Assembly (NCBI GenBank): GCA_964527205.1
Contig: CAZGQG010000008.1
Location: forward strand, 1-61,093
Direction: 5' to 3'
Length of the DNA: 61,093 bases
Source of the DNA: JARICQ01 sp964527205
GTDB lineage: Bacteria > Bacillota > Clostridia > Tissierellales > Tissierellaceae
The notes beneath the pieces are model-generated. The model was not told where the DNA came from and did no database searches. It saw only the letters and a list, made by a program, of their open reading frames with translations. Position numbers and translations under genes: made by a program. Shown here piece after piece: positions 18,161 through 26,717 of the stretch (positions are counted from its first letter, which is position 1; each line of letters opens with the position of its first letter).

Positions 18161-18262
18161 ATTTTATCCTGAATTTCTTCTCCTCCCCCTCTTACTTGCT
18201 TCTTTTAAAGATCTGTTTTTTTTGATACAATAGATAGGAATAATACTTAGGAGGAAAAAATA

Positions 18263-20173
18263 ATGTTAGTCCTTTCATGTAGCAATATATCTAAAGCTTA
18301 CGGCATAGATCCTATTCTTGAAGATATATCTTTTAATGTAGAAAATGGAGACAAAATAGGGGTGGTAGGTTTAAATGGAACAGGTAAAACCACACTTTTT
18401 AATATATTGGCTGGAAATTTACATAAAGATGAGGGAGATATCTATATACAAAAAGATCTCCAACTTGGATATTTAAAGCAAAACACCAGTATAGAATCAG
18501 ATAAAACTGTTTTTGATGAGACAATGACTATATTTGAACCCTTAATCAAGATGGAAAATGATTTGAGAGATTTAGAAGAAGCAATCGCCAAAGAGGGAGA
18601 AAGTGGTCATAGTGAGGAACTTGATCTTCTCATGACCCGTTATGCAAATCTCACAGAAGAATTTACAGAACTAAATGGCTATGGCTATAAGTCCTCCATA
18701 AGAGGGGTCTTAAAGGGTCTAGGCTTTGAAGATGATGAGCTGGACAAGGAGGTAAATGTCCTAAGTGGAGGACAAAAGTCCAGGCTGCTCCTAGCTAAAT
18801 TGCTCTTGCAAAAGCCTGATCTCCTGCTCCTAGATGAGCCTACCAACCATTTAGATATAGAATCCATTGACTGGCTTGAAAAATTCTTAAATGAATATCA
18901 GGGTGCCAGCCTTATAATCTCCCATGATAGGTATTTCCTAGACAGGGTGGTTAATAGGATTTTCCATATGGAAAACCTAGGCCTAAAAACCTATAATACA
19001 AATTATACGGACTTTATGGCTAGGAGAAAGACAGATTTAGAACTGGCAAAGAGACATTTTGAAAACCAGCAAAAGGAAATCAAAAGACAAAAAGAGGTTA
19101 TTGAAAAATATAAGGCCTTTGGTGGGGAGAGATACTATGGCCTGGCCAAAAGCAGGGAAAAAATGTTAGCAAAAATGGAGCTAGTAGATGAACCTGATCC
19201 AGAGGATAAGAAGGCTCGGATAAAATTTGAGCCCCAGGTAAGTTCTGGTAGGGATGTGCTTCAAGTGTCAAATATTGAAAAATCCTTTGGAGACCTACAT
19301 CTCCTAAAGGATATTAATTTTGAAGTTTATAAGGGAGACCGGGTTGGCCTAATAGGTGCTAACGGCATAGGCAAGACCACTCTCTTTAAGATAATACTAG
19401 GAGAACTTGAAAAAGATTCTGGTGACATAAATATAGGCCACAATGTTATTCCAGGATACTTTGATCAGGAAATGGAAAATTTAAATTTAGATAAGACCAT
19501 TATAGATGAGATTTGGGATGAGCATCCTAAATTTACTCACTTTAAGATTAGAAAGGTCCTAAGCCAATTTATGTTTATAGGGGATGATATCTTTAAGGAA
19601 ATATCAGACCTAAGTGGAGGGGAAAAGGGCAGACTTTCCCTGCTTAAGTTAATGTTATCCAGGGCAAACTTCCTACTTATGGATGAGCCCACCAACCATC
19701 TTGATATAGACTCTAAGGAGGTCTTGGAAGATGCCCTTCTTGATTATGAGGGAACAATATTTGTTATATCCCATGATAGGTATTTCCTAAATAGGGTTGC
19801 CAATAATATTATTGAACTTACTGAGGAGGGTATAACCAAATACCTAGGTAATTATGACTATTATGTAGAAAAGAAAAATGAATTGCTTTATGAGGAAGAG
19901 GAAGAAGAAACCAAGACAAAGACACAGATAAGACTGGAAAAAAGGAAAGAAAAAGAATTGATCCTAAATGAAAGAGAAAAAAATAGAAGGATCAAATCCT
20001 TGGAAGAATCCATTAAGGAAGCTGAAGCCAAGCTAGAAGCTGTAGATTTAAAACTTTCAGATCCTAAGATCTATGATGATCATGAGGATGTAATGGACTT
20101 GTCTAAGGAAAGAGAAGAAACCCAGAATTTCCTGGATAATCTTTATGAGGAGTGGATATCTTTAACAGATTAA
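18263..20173 (+). CDS. ABC-F family ATPase (Uup/YdiF-like)
   Basis: 636 residues, no membrane segments. Two nucleotide-binding domains: Walker A GLNGTGKTT and GANGIGKTT, signatures LSGGQKSRLLLAKLLL and LSGGEKGRLSLLKLML, Walker B LLLLDEPTNHLDIES and LLMDEPTNHLDIDS. The linker after about residue 240 is the charged ABC-F type, and a C-terminal coiled coil (about 545-636) resembles Uup-type proteins. ABC-F proteins act on the ribosome, easing translation or protecting against antibiotics; this one is of the housekeeping type and not a clear resistance factor. GGAGG precedes the ATG. It converges on tsaD. Confidence 0.92.
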   Translation: MLVLSCSNISKAYGIDPILEDISFNVENGDKIGVVGLNGTGKTTLFNILAGNLHKDEGDIYIQKDLQLGYLKQNTSIESDKTVFDETMTIFEPLIKMENDLRDLEEAIAKEGESGHSEELDLLMTRYANLTEEFTELNGYGYKSSIRGVLKGLGFEDDELDKEVNVLSGGQKSRLLLAKLLLQKPDLLLLDEPTNHLDIESIDWLEKFLNEYQGASLIISHDRYFLDRVVNRIFHMENLGLKTYNTNYTDFMARRKTDLELAKRHFENQQKEIKRQKEVIEKYKAFGGERYYGLAKSREKMLAKMELVDEPDPEDKKARIKFEPQVSSGRDVLQVSNIEKSFGDLHLLKDINFEVYKGDRVGLIGANGIGKTTLFKIILGELEKDSGDINIGHNVIPGYFDQEMENLNLDKTIIDEIWDEHPKFTHFKIRKVLSQFMFIGDDIFKEISDLSGGEKGRLSLLKLMLSRANFLLMDEPTNHLDIDSKEVLEDALLDYEGTIFVISHDRYFLNRVANNIIELTEEGITKYLGNYDYYVEKKNELLYEEEEEETKTKTQIRLEKRKEKELILNEREKNRRIKSLEESIKEAEAKLEAVDLKLSDPKIYDDHEDVMDLSKEREETQNFLDNLYEEWISLTD

Positions 20174-20189
20174 AGAACTATTTCAGGAC

Positions 20190-20317
20190 TTACACACAGT
20201 ACCCACAACTTATCCACAGCCCTAAGATGGGCTCCTCCACCCTTTGAGATTCTTTCCACATTGTCCACATGGAATTGAGCATCTAGCAAAATCACCCTGT
20301 GGGTAAGTTGTGGATAG
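20190..20317. other. Cluster of DnaA-box-like sequences A
   Basis: In the 159 bp between converging genes lie TTATCCACA (20210-20218, perfect), TTGTCCACA (20261-20269, one mismatch), and on the minus strand TTACCCACA (20298-20306) and CTATCCACA (20309-20317), one mismatch each; TTACACACA (20190) has two. The outer parts form an inverted repeat sharing CCACAACTTA. Sequence shows the boxes; DnaA binding is inference. Confidence 0.5.
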
Positions 20318-20321
20318 ACAT

Positions 20322-20345
20322 GAAAAATCCCTCTATAAGAGGGAT
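20322..20345 (-). terminator. Intrinsic terminator of tsaD
   Basis: ATCCCTC and GAGGGAT pair around a five-base loop and are followed by five T on the minus strand. The stem overlaps the tsaD stop codon. Confidence 0.75.
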
Positions 20346-21337
20346 AAATTTGGTACAACATTGAGATTCATAGAGGATACATTACCTGCCTGATAGTTGA
20401 AATATGCAGCAGAGGCGATCATGGCTGCATTGTCAGTACATAGTTCTATAGATGGGTAAAAGATATCCACATTCTCCTTCTTACCCCTTTCCTCCATCAT
20501 CTGACGAAGACCACTATTTGCAGCTACTCCTCCTGCTAAAACTATCTTTTTTGATCCTCTTTCCTCTGCAAGCCTAAAGGACTTATCCACAAGTACATCT
20601 AAAACTGCTCCTTGGAAGCTGGCAGCCACATCTTCTACAATTATTTCTTCACCCTTTTGCTTTTGCTGATTTATATAGTTAAGGACAGCTGTCTTTAGTC
20701 CACTAAAGGAAAAATCATAGGAATCCTTTTCTAGCATTACCCTAGGAAAATCTATGGCATCCTTGTTTCCAGTTTGTGCCAATCTATCTATTATTGGTCC
20801 ACCTGGATATTCTAAGCCAAGGGATCTTGCTACCTTGTCAAAGGCCTCTCCTGCAGCGTCATCTCTGGTTCTACCAACCAGTTCATAGTCTGTATAGCCC
20901 TTCACATCTAAGAGGTAGCTATGGCCTCCTGAGACTATAAGACAGGTAAAGGGTGGCTCTAGGTCTGGGTGTTCTATATAATTGGCACATACATGACCCT
21001 CCATATGATTTACCCCCACTAAGGGCTTGTCCAATCCGTAGGCTATGGCCTTGGCTGCAGACACCCCAATAAGCAGTGCTCCCACTAGTCCAGGCCCCTG
21101 AGTAACTCCTACCATATCTATATCCTTAAATCCAACTTCTGCCACATCCAGGGCTTCTTGGATTATATTATTTATGCTTTCAATATGCTTTCTTGATGCC
21201 ACCTCTGGCACCACTCCACCAAATTGCTTGTGTATATCTATTTGTGAAGATATTATATTTGATAATACCTCCCTACCATCCCTTATAACAGCACAGGCTG
21301 TCTCATCACAGGATGTTTCTATCCCTAATGTCAACAT
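20333..21337 (-). CDS. tsaD: tRNA N6-threonylcarbamoyladenosine transferase TsaD
   Basis: Transfers the threonylcarbamoyl group to A37 of ANN-decoding tRNAs. 334 residues of the ASKHA fold: LGIETSCDETACAVI, the metal-binding His motif NHMEGHVCAN, VSGGHSYL, and VLAGGVAANSGLR. Length is standard. Last gene of tsaE-tsaB-rimI-tsaD, 4 bp after rimI, so all three TsaBDE complex subunits are encoded here; TsaC/Sua5 is elsewhere. Confidence 0.98.
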   Translation of the reverse strand: MLTLGIETSCDETACAVIRDGREVLSNIISSQIDIHKQFGGVVPEVASRKHIESINNIIQEALDVAEVGFKDIDMVGVTQGPGLVGALLIGVSAAKAIAYGLDKPLVGVNHMEGHVCANYIEHPDLEPPFTCLIVSGGHSYLLDVKGYTDYELVGRTRDDAAGEAFDKVARSLGLEYPGGPIIDRLAQTGNKDAIDFPRVMLEKDSYDFSFSGLKTAVLNYINQQKQKGEEIIVEDVAASFQGAVLDVLVDKSFRLAEERGSKKIVLAGGVAANSGLRQMMEERGKKENVDIFYPSIELCTDNAAMIASAAYFNYQAGNVSSMNLNVVPNLSLL

Positions 21338-21341
21338 TTAA

Positions 21342-21797
21342 TCACTCTCTACTTTCTAAATTTTTCCACATGATAATTGCATCTTCTCCCAGATCCTGGT
21401 AGTAGTTTGGTCTTCTTCCACTTTCAACAAAGTCATAGGACTTGTAAAGGGATTTTGCCGGCTCATTGCTGGCCCTTACCTCCAAGGTCATGGCTGTTAG
21501 TTCATAGTTTCTAGAAAGTTCTATTAGGGCCTCTAGGAGCTTTCTTCCTAGGCCCATCCTCCTATAGTCTTCATCCACAGCTATATTGGTAATGTGACCT
21601 TCCCCAAGGATTAACCATATACCTCCGTAACCAGCTACCACCCCGTCCACCTCTGCAACAAAATACCTGGCCAATTGGTTCTTTGTTATTTCAAGAATAA
21701 ATGATTCCCTTGACCAGGGAGTGCTAAAGCAGTTTTTCTCTACTTCTATTATCCTATCTAAGTCCTTCTCTTCCATCCTCCTAATTCTTATATCCAT
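21342..21797 (-). CDS. rimI: Ribosomal-protein-alanine N-acetyltransferase family protein RimI
   Basis: 151-residue GNAT protein starting MDIRIRRMEEKDLDRIIEVE, with the acetyl-CoA motif VDEDYRRMGLGRKLLEAL and the closing block ALYKSYDFVESGRRPNYY typical of RimI. RimI acetylates protein N-termini, classically of ribosomal protein S18. The position between tsaB and tsaD is widely conserved in Firmicutes and secures the name. It follows tsaB by 5 bp. Confidence 0.92.
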   Translation of the reverse strand: MDIRIRRMEEKDLDRIIEVEKNCFSTPWSRESFILEITKNQLARYFVAEVDGVVAGYGGIWLILGEGHITNIAVDEDYRRMGLGRKLLEALIELSRNYELTAMTLEVRASNEPAKSLYKSYDFVESGRRPNYYQDLGEDAIIMWKNLESRE

Positions 21798-21802
21798 ATA
21801 TA

Positions 21803-22495
21803 TTACTCCTTTTTTTCCAGTTCTCTCTCTGCTTGAGATTTCCTTAAATAATCTGGAACCAATGTATAGTAGTTATCCCTATATCCTTCCTTGTATTTTA
21901 TAAGGGCAAGTTCCCCCACACTAGAGGCCCTGCAATAATTAAGGCCCATGGGAGCAAAGCTTACCTTATCCTTTAATTTTTCTTTTATCTTTTCCCTGTA
22001 AAGATTTGAAGCATCTCCATTTACCACTATCTCTTCATAGGCCTGGAGCTTTTCTAAGAGTTCATCTATATCCTCTGCATCTGCAGCCTCTATGGTCTTT
22101 AGCTTTCCATCTTCCCAGGAATAAATCCCCCTATAGACCCTATTTCTTCTTGCATCAATCATAGGAACTACAATATCCTTATAGGCTAGGTTAAAGGCCA
22201 GGGCTTCCAGAGTAGGAATTCCTATTATAGGCTTATGGAAAAGATGGGCAAAGCTCTTAAGAGTTGCCACCCCTATCCTAAGTCCTGTAAAGGATCCAGG
22301 CCCTATAGCTACAGCATAGAGATCTATCTCCTCTATTTTAATTCCCAGTCCCTTAAGGATTTCATCTATCATGGGAACAAGTCTTTCTGAATGACTCATC
22401 TCCTGGCTCAGGGAGTATTCTCCCAGTACCCTTTTCCCATCCAAAACTGCACAGCTTGCCACCATTGTAGATGTATCTAATGCTAGTATTTTCAC
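21803..22495 (-). CDS. tsaB: tRNA t6A synthesis protein TsaB
   Basis: 230 residues, inactive TsaD paralogue that holds TsaD and TsaE in the complex. It begins MKILALDTSTMVASCAV and carries YAVAIGPGSFTGLRIGVATLKS, the TsaB/YeaZ signature. GTG start overlapping the tsaE stop codon (GTGA), which means translational coupling. C-terminal domain is shorter and variable as usual. Confidence 0.96.
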   Translation of the reverse strand: MKILALDTSTMVASCAVLDGKRVLGEYSLSQEMSHSERLVPMIDEILKGLGIKIEEIDLYAVAIGPGSFTGLRIGVATLKSFAHLFHKPIIGIPTLEALAFNLAYKDIVVPMIDARRNRVYRGIYSWEDGKLKTIEAADAEDIDELLEKLQAYEEIVVNGDASNLYREKIKEKLKDKVSFAPMGLNYCRASSVGELALIKYKEGYRDNYYTLVPDYLRKSQAERELEKKE

Positions 22496-22959
22496 TTTTC
22501 ATCCAACCCTTCTAGTATATCTTTGTATCTATCTCCATATATGCTAATATGGATCTTTCTCTCATCTATATGCTCTGTATTTTCTATATCTAGAACTATT
22601 CTCTCTTCCGGTAAAAAGCTCTCTATCCTATCAGCCCATTCTATAATGGACACACCTCTGCCGTAAAAATACTCGTCAAAGCCTAAATCAAAGAGCTCCT
22701 CAGTATTTTCAAGCCTATAAACATCAAAGTGATATAGGGGATAGATACCATCATATTCATTTATAAGGGAAAATGTAGGGCTGGTAATATAGTCCTCCAC
22801 TCCCAGGCCTAGGCCAATGGATTTGGTAAGGGTAGTCTTTCCTGCTCCCAGATCCCCATTTAAACAGACCACATCTCCTGGCCCTAGTAATTTTCCTAAT
22901 TTTATTCCAAATTTTTCAGTTTCTTTTAAACCCTTTAATCTTATCTCCAAAAAACTCAA
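22492..22959 (-). CDS. tsaE: tRNA t6A synthesis ATPase TsaE
   Basis: 155-residue P-loop ATPase: LNGDLGAGKTTLTKSIGLGLG (Walker A), the TSPTF switch with SPTFSLINEY, HFDVYRLE, and IEWADRIESFLP. All are TsaE/YjeE marks. The start is TTG; one at 22959 has GAAAGG directly against it, and a second three codons later has better spacing, so the true start is uncertain by three residues. First gene of the t6A operon. Confidence 0.95.
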   Translation of the reverse strand: MSFLEIRLKGLKETEKFGIKLGKLLGPGDVVCLNGDLGAGKTTLTKSIGLGLGVEDYITSPTFSLINEYDGIYPLYHFDVYRLENTEELFDLGFDEYFYGRGVSIIEWADRIESFLPEERIVLDIENTEHIDERKIHISIYGDRYKDILEGLDEK

Positions 22960-22983
22960 CCTTTCAATTAACTAATATAGCCT

Positions 22984-23012
22984 ATTATATCATTAATAAT
23001 TTTACTTAACAA
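22984..23012 (-). promoter_or_regulatory. Sigma-A promoter of tsaE-tsaB-rimI-tsaD
   Basis: Minus-strand TTGTTA, 17-bp spacer, TATAAT, 25 bp before tsaE. Confidence 0.7.
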
Positions 23013-23013
23013 T

Positions 23014-23050
23014 AAAAAAGCCCATCCCCTAGGCTGGGAATTAGCTTTTT
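23014..23050 (-). terminator. Intrinsic terminator after the small membrane protein gene
   Basis: AAAAAGC and GCTTTTT enclose a CCCA/TGGG inner stem; T-run on the minus strand. It sits between the membrane-protein gene and the t6A promoter. Confidence 0.7.
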
Positions 23051-23055
23051 AAGCC

Positions 23056-23724
23056 TTAAACTATAAGGGGAAATACAAATAGGCTTAGAACTATAAGTAT
23101 GATTCCTGCCAGGCGGTTCATTATAAGGGCCAAATCTGTAGGCTCCCCACCCTTAACAGATAGGAAATAATTAAACTGCCATACCTTCTCTGGATATATA
23201 AGATTTAATAGACCAAGAGCTAGCCCCACTATTCCAATAAGAGCTGTTAGGAAGGGTGAGCTAGTTGACTTATAGGCTACTACCCTTTCAATCCCATCTA
23301 TTAACTGAAGGTCAAATACATCCTCCTTAAACTGCCAATTATCTCTGCTAAGAGAACCTATATCCTTCCTATGGATGCTTCCATCTGAGACTTTTATCTC
23401 CCAGCCCTCTTCAAAGAGCTTAGTAGAGTCAGAGTAGATGGTTTTATCATCATAATCTACCTTATACCTATCAGCCAGTGTACTGTGCCTGCTTCCAAAA
23501 TCCTCTACATCAACAATAAGGGCCTTGCCCTGGTCATCCTTAAAGCTATAATCTTGGCTGCTATAAAGATCCTTTCCTGTATATGTAAATTTCCTATCCC
23601 CAATACTAAAACTCTTGTTTATACGATTTGTAATCCCTATGATTAAAAATAGTATTATAGTTAGTCCTATAAGTGAAATTTTATAAATCCTCTTCCTATC
23701 CTCTATAAACTTTAATCTATCCAC
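23056..23724 (-). CDS. Membrane protein of unknown function
   Basis: 222 residues. One membrane helix near the N-terminus (ISLIGLTIILFLIIGI), a soluble middle of about 120 residues rich in Asp, Lys and Tyr (KALIVDVEDFGSRHSTLADRY), then two C-terminal helices flanking SVKGGEPTDLALIMNRLAG. The last segment resembles the small DUF6199 type domain of Firmicutes membrane proteins, a weak match by eye. I chose the GTG at 23724, as GAGGTGAT stands at the right distance. Single-gene unit, divergent from recQ. No function proposed. Confidence 0.75.
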   Translation of the reverse strand: MDRLKFIEDRKRIYKISLIGLTIILFLIIGITNRINKSFSIGDRKFTYTGKDLYSSQDYSFKDDQGKALIVDVEDFGSRHSTLADRYKVDYDDKTIYSDSTKLFEEGWEIKVSDGSIHRKDIGSLSRDNWQFKEDVFDLQLIDGIERVVAYKSTSSPFLTALIGIVGLALGLLNLIYPEKVWQFNYFLSVKGGEPTDLALIMNRLAGIILIVLSLFVFPLIV

Positions 23725-23808
23725 CAAATCACCTCTTTATATATATTTACCCCCTAGGACCATTCTATATCATCTTAAATAATAGATGCAAGAAAAGCTT
23801 ATATCTTA

Positions 23809-23814
23809 TATAAT
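23809..23814 (+). promoter_or_regulatory. Probable -10 element of recQ
   Basis: TATAAT 26 bp before the chosen recQ start; only a weak -35 lies upstream. If used, the RNA starts near 23821, downstream of the earlier ATG codons in the frame. Confidence 0.4.
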
Positions 23815-23839
23815 GATGAATGAAAAGGAAGTGATTTTT

Positions 23840-25654
23840 TTGCATACATTAGAAGCTCTGAAGACATACTTTGGATATGATAGTTTCAAAGAGGGACAAG
23901 AGCAAATTATAAATGGGGTCTTGGATAGGCGGGATGTACTTGGGATCATGCCCACTGGTGGAGGTAAGTCTCTTTGCTATCAACTACCCGCCATATTGAT
24001 GCCTGGGATTACAATAGTTATCTCACCTCTTATAGCCCTAATGAAGGATCAGGTAGATGCCCTAGATGAAATAGGAATAGCCTCTACCTTTATAAATAGC
24101 AGTTTAGATGATGGGGAATTCAATAATAGATTAGATGATATAAGAGCCGGTAAGTACAAGATAATATATCTGGCACCGGAGAGACTAAATACATTTTCCT
24201 TTATAAATTTAATCAAGGACATAGATATCTCCATGGTGGCCATAGATGAGGCCCATTGTATCAGCCAGTGGGGTCATGACTTTAGACCTTCCTATAGGGA
24301 GATTCCTAAGTTTATAGACTCCCTGGATAGGAGACCTGTAGTCTCTGCCTATACTGCCACAGCTACTCTGGAGGTAGTCCAGGAGATAAAGGACTTGCTT
24401 AAGCTCCAGAATCCTGTGGAATCTATTATAGGTTTTGATAGGCCAAATTTGTTTTATGCAGTGGTAAAGGCCAGTGATAAGCAAAGCTATTTAGAGGAAC
24501 ATATAAGGGAGAATTTCCCAGATGGATCTGGAATTATCTACTGCGCCACTAGAAAGGCTGTGGAGTCCTTAAGCGAAAGGCTAAAATCCAATGGTTTTAA
24601 TGCAGTGGCCTATCATGGAGGTATGACTTCTCTTAAAAGAGAAAAGCATCAGGAGGATTTTATCTATAATAGGGTTCAGATAATAGTGGCGACCAATGCC
24701 TTTGGCATGGGTATAGACAAGCCGGATGTAAGATTTGTCATCCACTACAATATGCCTCAAAATATGGAGGCCTACTATCAGGAGGCTGGCCGTGCAGGAA
24801 GGGACGGGGAGATAAGTCATTGTATAATTCTCTACTCTCCTTCAGACATAGTCAAGCAAAAGCTCCTTATACAGGTGAATCCCATGTCCCAGGAAAGGGA
24901 AACCCTGCTTTATGAAAACCTTCAATACCTAATAGACTATTGCCACAGCAATAGCTGCCTGAGAAGGTCTATCTTGGAATATTTTGGTGAGAATCCAGAC
25001 TTTCAAGAGTGTAACAATTGCGGAAACTGCCTAGATGATTCTGAAATGATTGATATTACTTTAGATGCTCAAAAGATACTTTCCTGTGTTTACAGAATGG
25101 AGGAAAGATATGGACTTACCATGGTTACTGGGGTGCTTAGGGGTTCTAGAAATAAAAAGATTCTCCAACTGGGTCTCCATAATATATCTACCTACAATAT
25201 AATGAAGGAACACAGTGTAGATAGCCTGAGGGAGATTATAATGACTCTGGTTTCTAAGGGCTATCTTTATATAACAGCGGATAAGTATCCAGTCCTTAAG
25301 CTTACAGCTGAGGCAGGCCAGGTTTTAAATGGCCAGGTCCAAGTCTTTCACAAAAAGCATTTACTGGAAATTAAAAGATCTAAAAAGAAAAGAGTATCTA
25401 AGGCTCCTCTTCTAGAGGGCTTTGATGAGGGTCTCTTTGAAAAACTAAGAGAGCTAAGATATGAAATATCCCAGGAAAAAGGAATGGCTCCCTTTATGGT
25501 CTTTCATGATTCTACCCTAAGGGAAATGGCAGCCTATCTACCTAGGGACAAGGAAGCTATGTTGGGAATAAAGGGAATAGGAGAAAAGAAGTATGAGACC
25601 TATGGCCAGGATTTTATAAGTATAATAGATGAATACAGTGAAAATAAAGTTTAA
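23840..25654 (+). CDS. recQ: ATP-dependent DNA helicase RecQ
   Basis: 3'-5' DNA helicase for recombination repair and fork restart. 604 residues: Walker A MPTGGGKSLCYQLPA, DEAH box AIDEAHCISQWGHDFR, helicase motif VI QEAGRAGRDG, the RQC zinc cluster (CLRRSILEYFGE, then ECNNCGNCLD), a winged helix, and a C-terminal HRDC domain (LRELRYEISQEKGMAPFMVFHD). The frame opens at 23786, but the TTG at 23840 has AAGGAAGTG upstream and gives the usual N-terminus (HTLEALKTYFGYDSFKEGQ). The start choice is less sure than the identity. Confidence 0.95.
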   Translation: MHTLEALKTYFGYDSFKEGQEQIINGVLDRRDVLGIMPTGGGKSLCYQLPAILMPGITIVISPLIALMKDQVDALDEIGIASTFINSSLDDGEFNNRLDDIRAGKYKIIYLAPERLNTFSFINLIKDIDISMVAIDEAHCISQWGHDFRPSYREIPKFIDSLDRRPVVSAYTATATLEVVQEIKDLLKLQNPVESIIGFDRPNLFYAVVKASDKQSYLEEHIRENFPDGSGIIYCATRKAVESLSERLKSNGFNAVAYHGGMTSLKREKHQEDFIYNRVQIIVATNAFGMGIDKPDVRFVIHYNMPQNMEAYYQEAGRAGRDGEISHCIILYSPSDIVKQKLLIQVNPMSQERETLLYENLQYLIDYCHSNSCLRRSILEYFGENPDFQECNNCGNCLDDSEMIDITLDAQKILSCVYRMEERYGLTMVTGVLRGSRNKKILQLGLHNISTYNIMKEHSVDSLREIIMTLVSKGYLYITADKYPVLKLTAEAGQVLNGQVQVFHKKHLLEIKRSKKKRVSKAPLLEGFDEGLFEKLRELRYEISQEKGMAPFMVFHDSTLREMAAYLPRDKEAMLGIKGIGEKKYETYGQDFISIIDEYSENKV

Positions 25655-25662
25655 GATAAAAA

Positions 25663-25712
25663 TAATGCTTAGAAAAGCTTCCATTATATAGGAGTTTTTC
25701 TAAGCATTTATA
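25663..25712 (+). terminator. Terminator after recQ (convergent with ribU)
   Basis: ATGCTTAGAAAA pairs with TTTTTCTAAGCAT around a loop of about 20 bases; T-rich sequence follows on the plus strand. Confidence 0.65.
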
Positions 25713-25722
25713 TTTTCTTATA

Positions 25723-26328
25723 TTAAGATTTTAATATTGGTGAAACTCTCTTATAAATCAGTAGGGTTACTGCAGATACTATACTTCCCTTTAAAAGATT
25801 AAAGGGCACTACTGCAAAGAGTATAAGTGTTTTATAGTCTACTACAAATCGATTAACTGCACTACCCATTCCAACTAGTTTGTCTATTGGCCATCCAAAA
25901 ATCTTGGCATAAAGTGGGAATACTACAAAGTAATTGCTAAGAGTTGCAAAAAGAGTCATAGCTAAAACTCCTACTATTAAGCCTATAATTGCATTCTTAA
26001 AGTTTTTCTTCCTATAGTATATAAGTCCTGCACTATAGACAAAGATACTTCCTACTAGGAAATTTGATAATTCTCCTATTCCTCCTGTTGTGGTTCCCTC
26101 TATTAGCACATTTAAGATGTTTTTTAACATCTGTACCAATACTCCTGCCATAGGACCCATTGCAAAGGCTCCAATAAGTGATGGTAAATCACCTAGGTCT
26201 ATCTTTAAAAAGGGTGGAGCAAACCAGGATATTACATCGAAAAACATTAAAACCACTGATATTACTGCTAATACTGAAATCTTTACCATGTTCTTTGTGG
26301 ACCATGTTTCCTTGCTTAATGTGTACAT
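25723..26328 (-). CDS. ribU: Riboflavin ECF transporter, substrate-binding S component RibU
   Basis: Membrane subunit that binds riboflavin and works with the shared EcfA/A'/T module. 201 residues, about six membrane helices, with DLGDLPSLIGAFAMGPMAG, the S-component signature, and the RibU-like N-terminus MVKISVLAVISVVLMFF. The ATG at 26328 has GGAGGGAT just upstream. An FMN riboswitch and terminator directly precede it, which fixes the substrate. No ECF ATPase or T component is in the window. Confidence 0.95.
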   Translation of the reverse strand: MYTLSKETWSTKNMVKISVLAVISVVLMFFDVISWFAPPFLKIDLGDLPSLIGAFAMGPMAGVLVQMLKNILNVLIEGTTTGGIGELSNFLVGSIFVYSAGLIYYRKKNFKNAIIGLIVGVLAMTLFATLSNYFVVFPLYAKIFGWPIDKLVGMGSAVNRFVVDYKTLILFAVVPFNLLKGSIVSAVTLLIYKRVSPILKS

Positions 26329-26399
26329 TTGAAATCCCTCCAAGTTTTATTTTCAGGATTCATCTACAACCTAGTAAATCTCACTTCCTACTTTGGTCA

Positions 26400-26431
26400 T
26401 AAATAAACCCCGAAGAGAGATCTTCGGGGTA
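26400..26431 (-). terminator. Riboswitch-controlled terminator
   Basis: ACCCCGAAGA and TCTTCGGGGT pair around TCTC; TTTATTT follows on the minus strand. It lies between the FMN aptamer and ribU, as expected for transcriptional attenuation. Confidence 0.85.
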
Positions 26432-26454
26432 AAAAAAGACTATTTTAATAAGTC

Positions 26455-26575
26455 TTCTACATCTTCTTTCATCCAGACTTTACTGTCGGCCTTGGAATCT
26501 AACCAAGTCAACCAATTAATTGGCTCGCGGGCTCTACCGCCGGTGAGGAATTGCACCTCCCCCTGAAGATATATC
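26455..26575 (-). promoter_or_regulatory. FMN riboswitch (RFN element)
   Basis: The minus strand shows the conserved blocks ATCTTCAGGG, GGTGCAATTCC, CACCGGCGGTA, GAGCCCGCGAGCC, TTGGTTAGATTCCAAGGCCG, ACAGTAAAGTCTGGATG and closing AGAAGAT that pairs with the first block. FMN binding should favour the terminator downstream and shut off ribU. Confidence 0.97.
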
Positions 26576-26585
26576 TTATAATTTA

Positions 26586-26614
26586 ATTATATAGCTAAGT
26601 TTATTTTTTGTCAA
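26586..26614 (-). promoter_or_regulatory. Sigma-A promoter of the FMN riboswitch-ribU unit
   Basis: Minus-strand TTGACA, 17 bp, TATAAT: perfect consensus placed 11 bp before the aptamer. Confidence 0.85.
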
Positions 26615-26660
26615 GGAAAAGCAGGCTCTTAGTTAAGATTAATTGCCCTTTGCTCTAGCT

Positions 26661-26717
26661 AAATATATTAGAACTATCCTCAAATTTAGGATAAGTTAAA
26701 GATAAATATATTAGAAC
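26661..26717 (+). repeat. Direct repeat of 14 bases
   Basis: AAATATATTAGAAC occurs at 26661-26674 and again at 26704-26717. The second copy begins the large inverted repeat that follows. It may be the trace of a partial second copy of that element. Confidence 0.6.

Noticed and set aside
20174..20332. Chromosomal replication origin
   Set aside because: DnaA boxes are present but dnaA, dnaN, rpmH and a long AT-rich unwinding region are absent; the site lies between ordinary convergent genes.
23786..23839. Earlier ATG start of recQ
   Set aside because: No ribosome site, and the likely -10 element lies inside this stretch.
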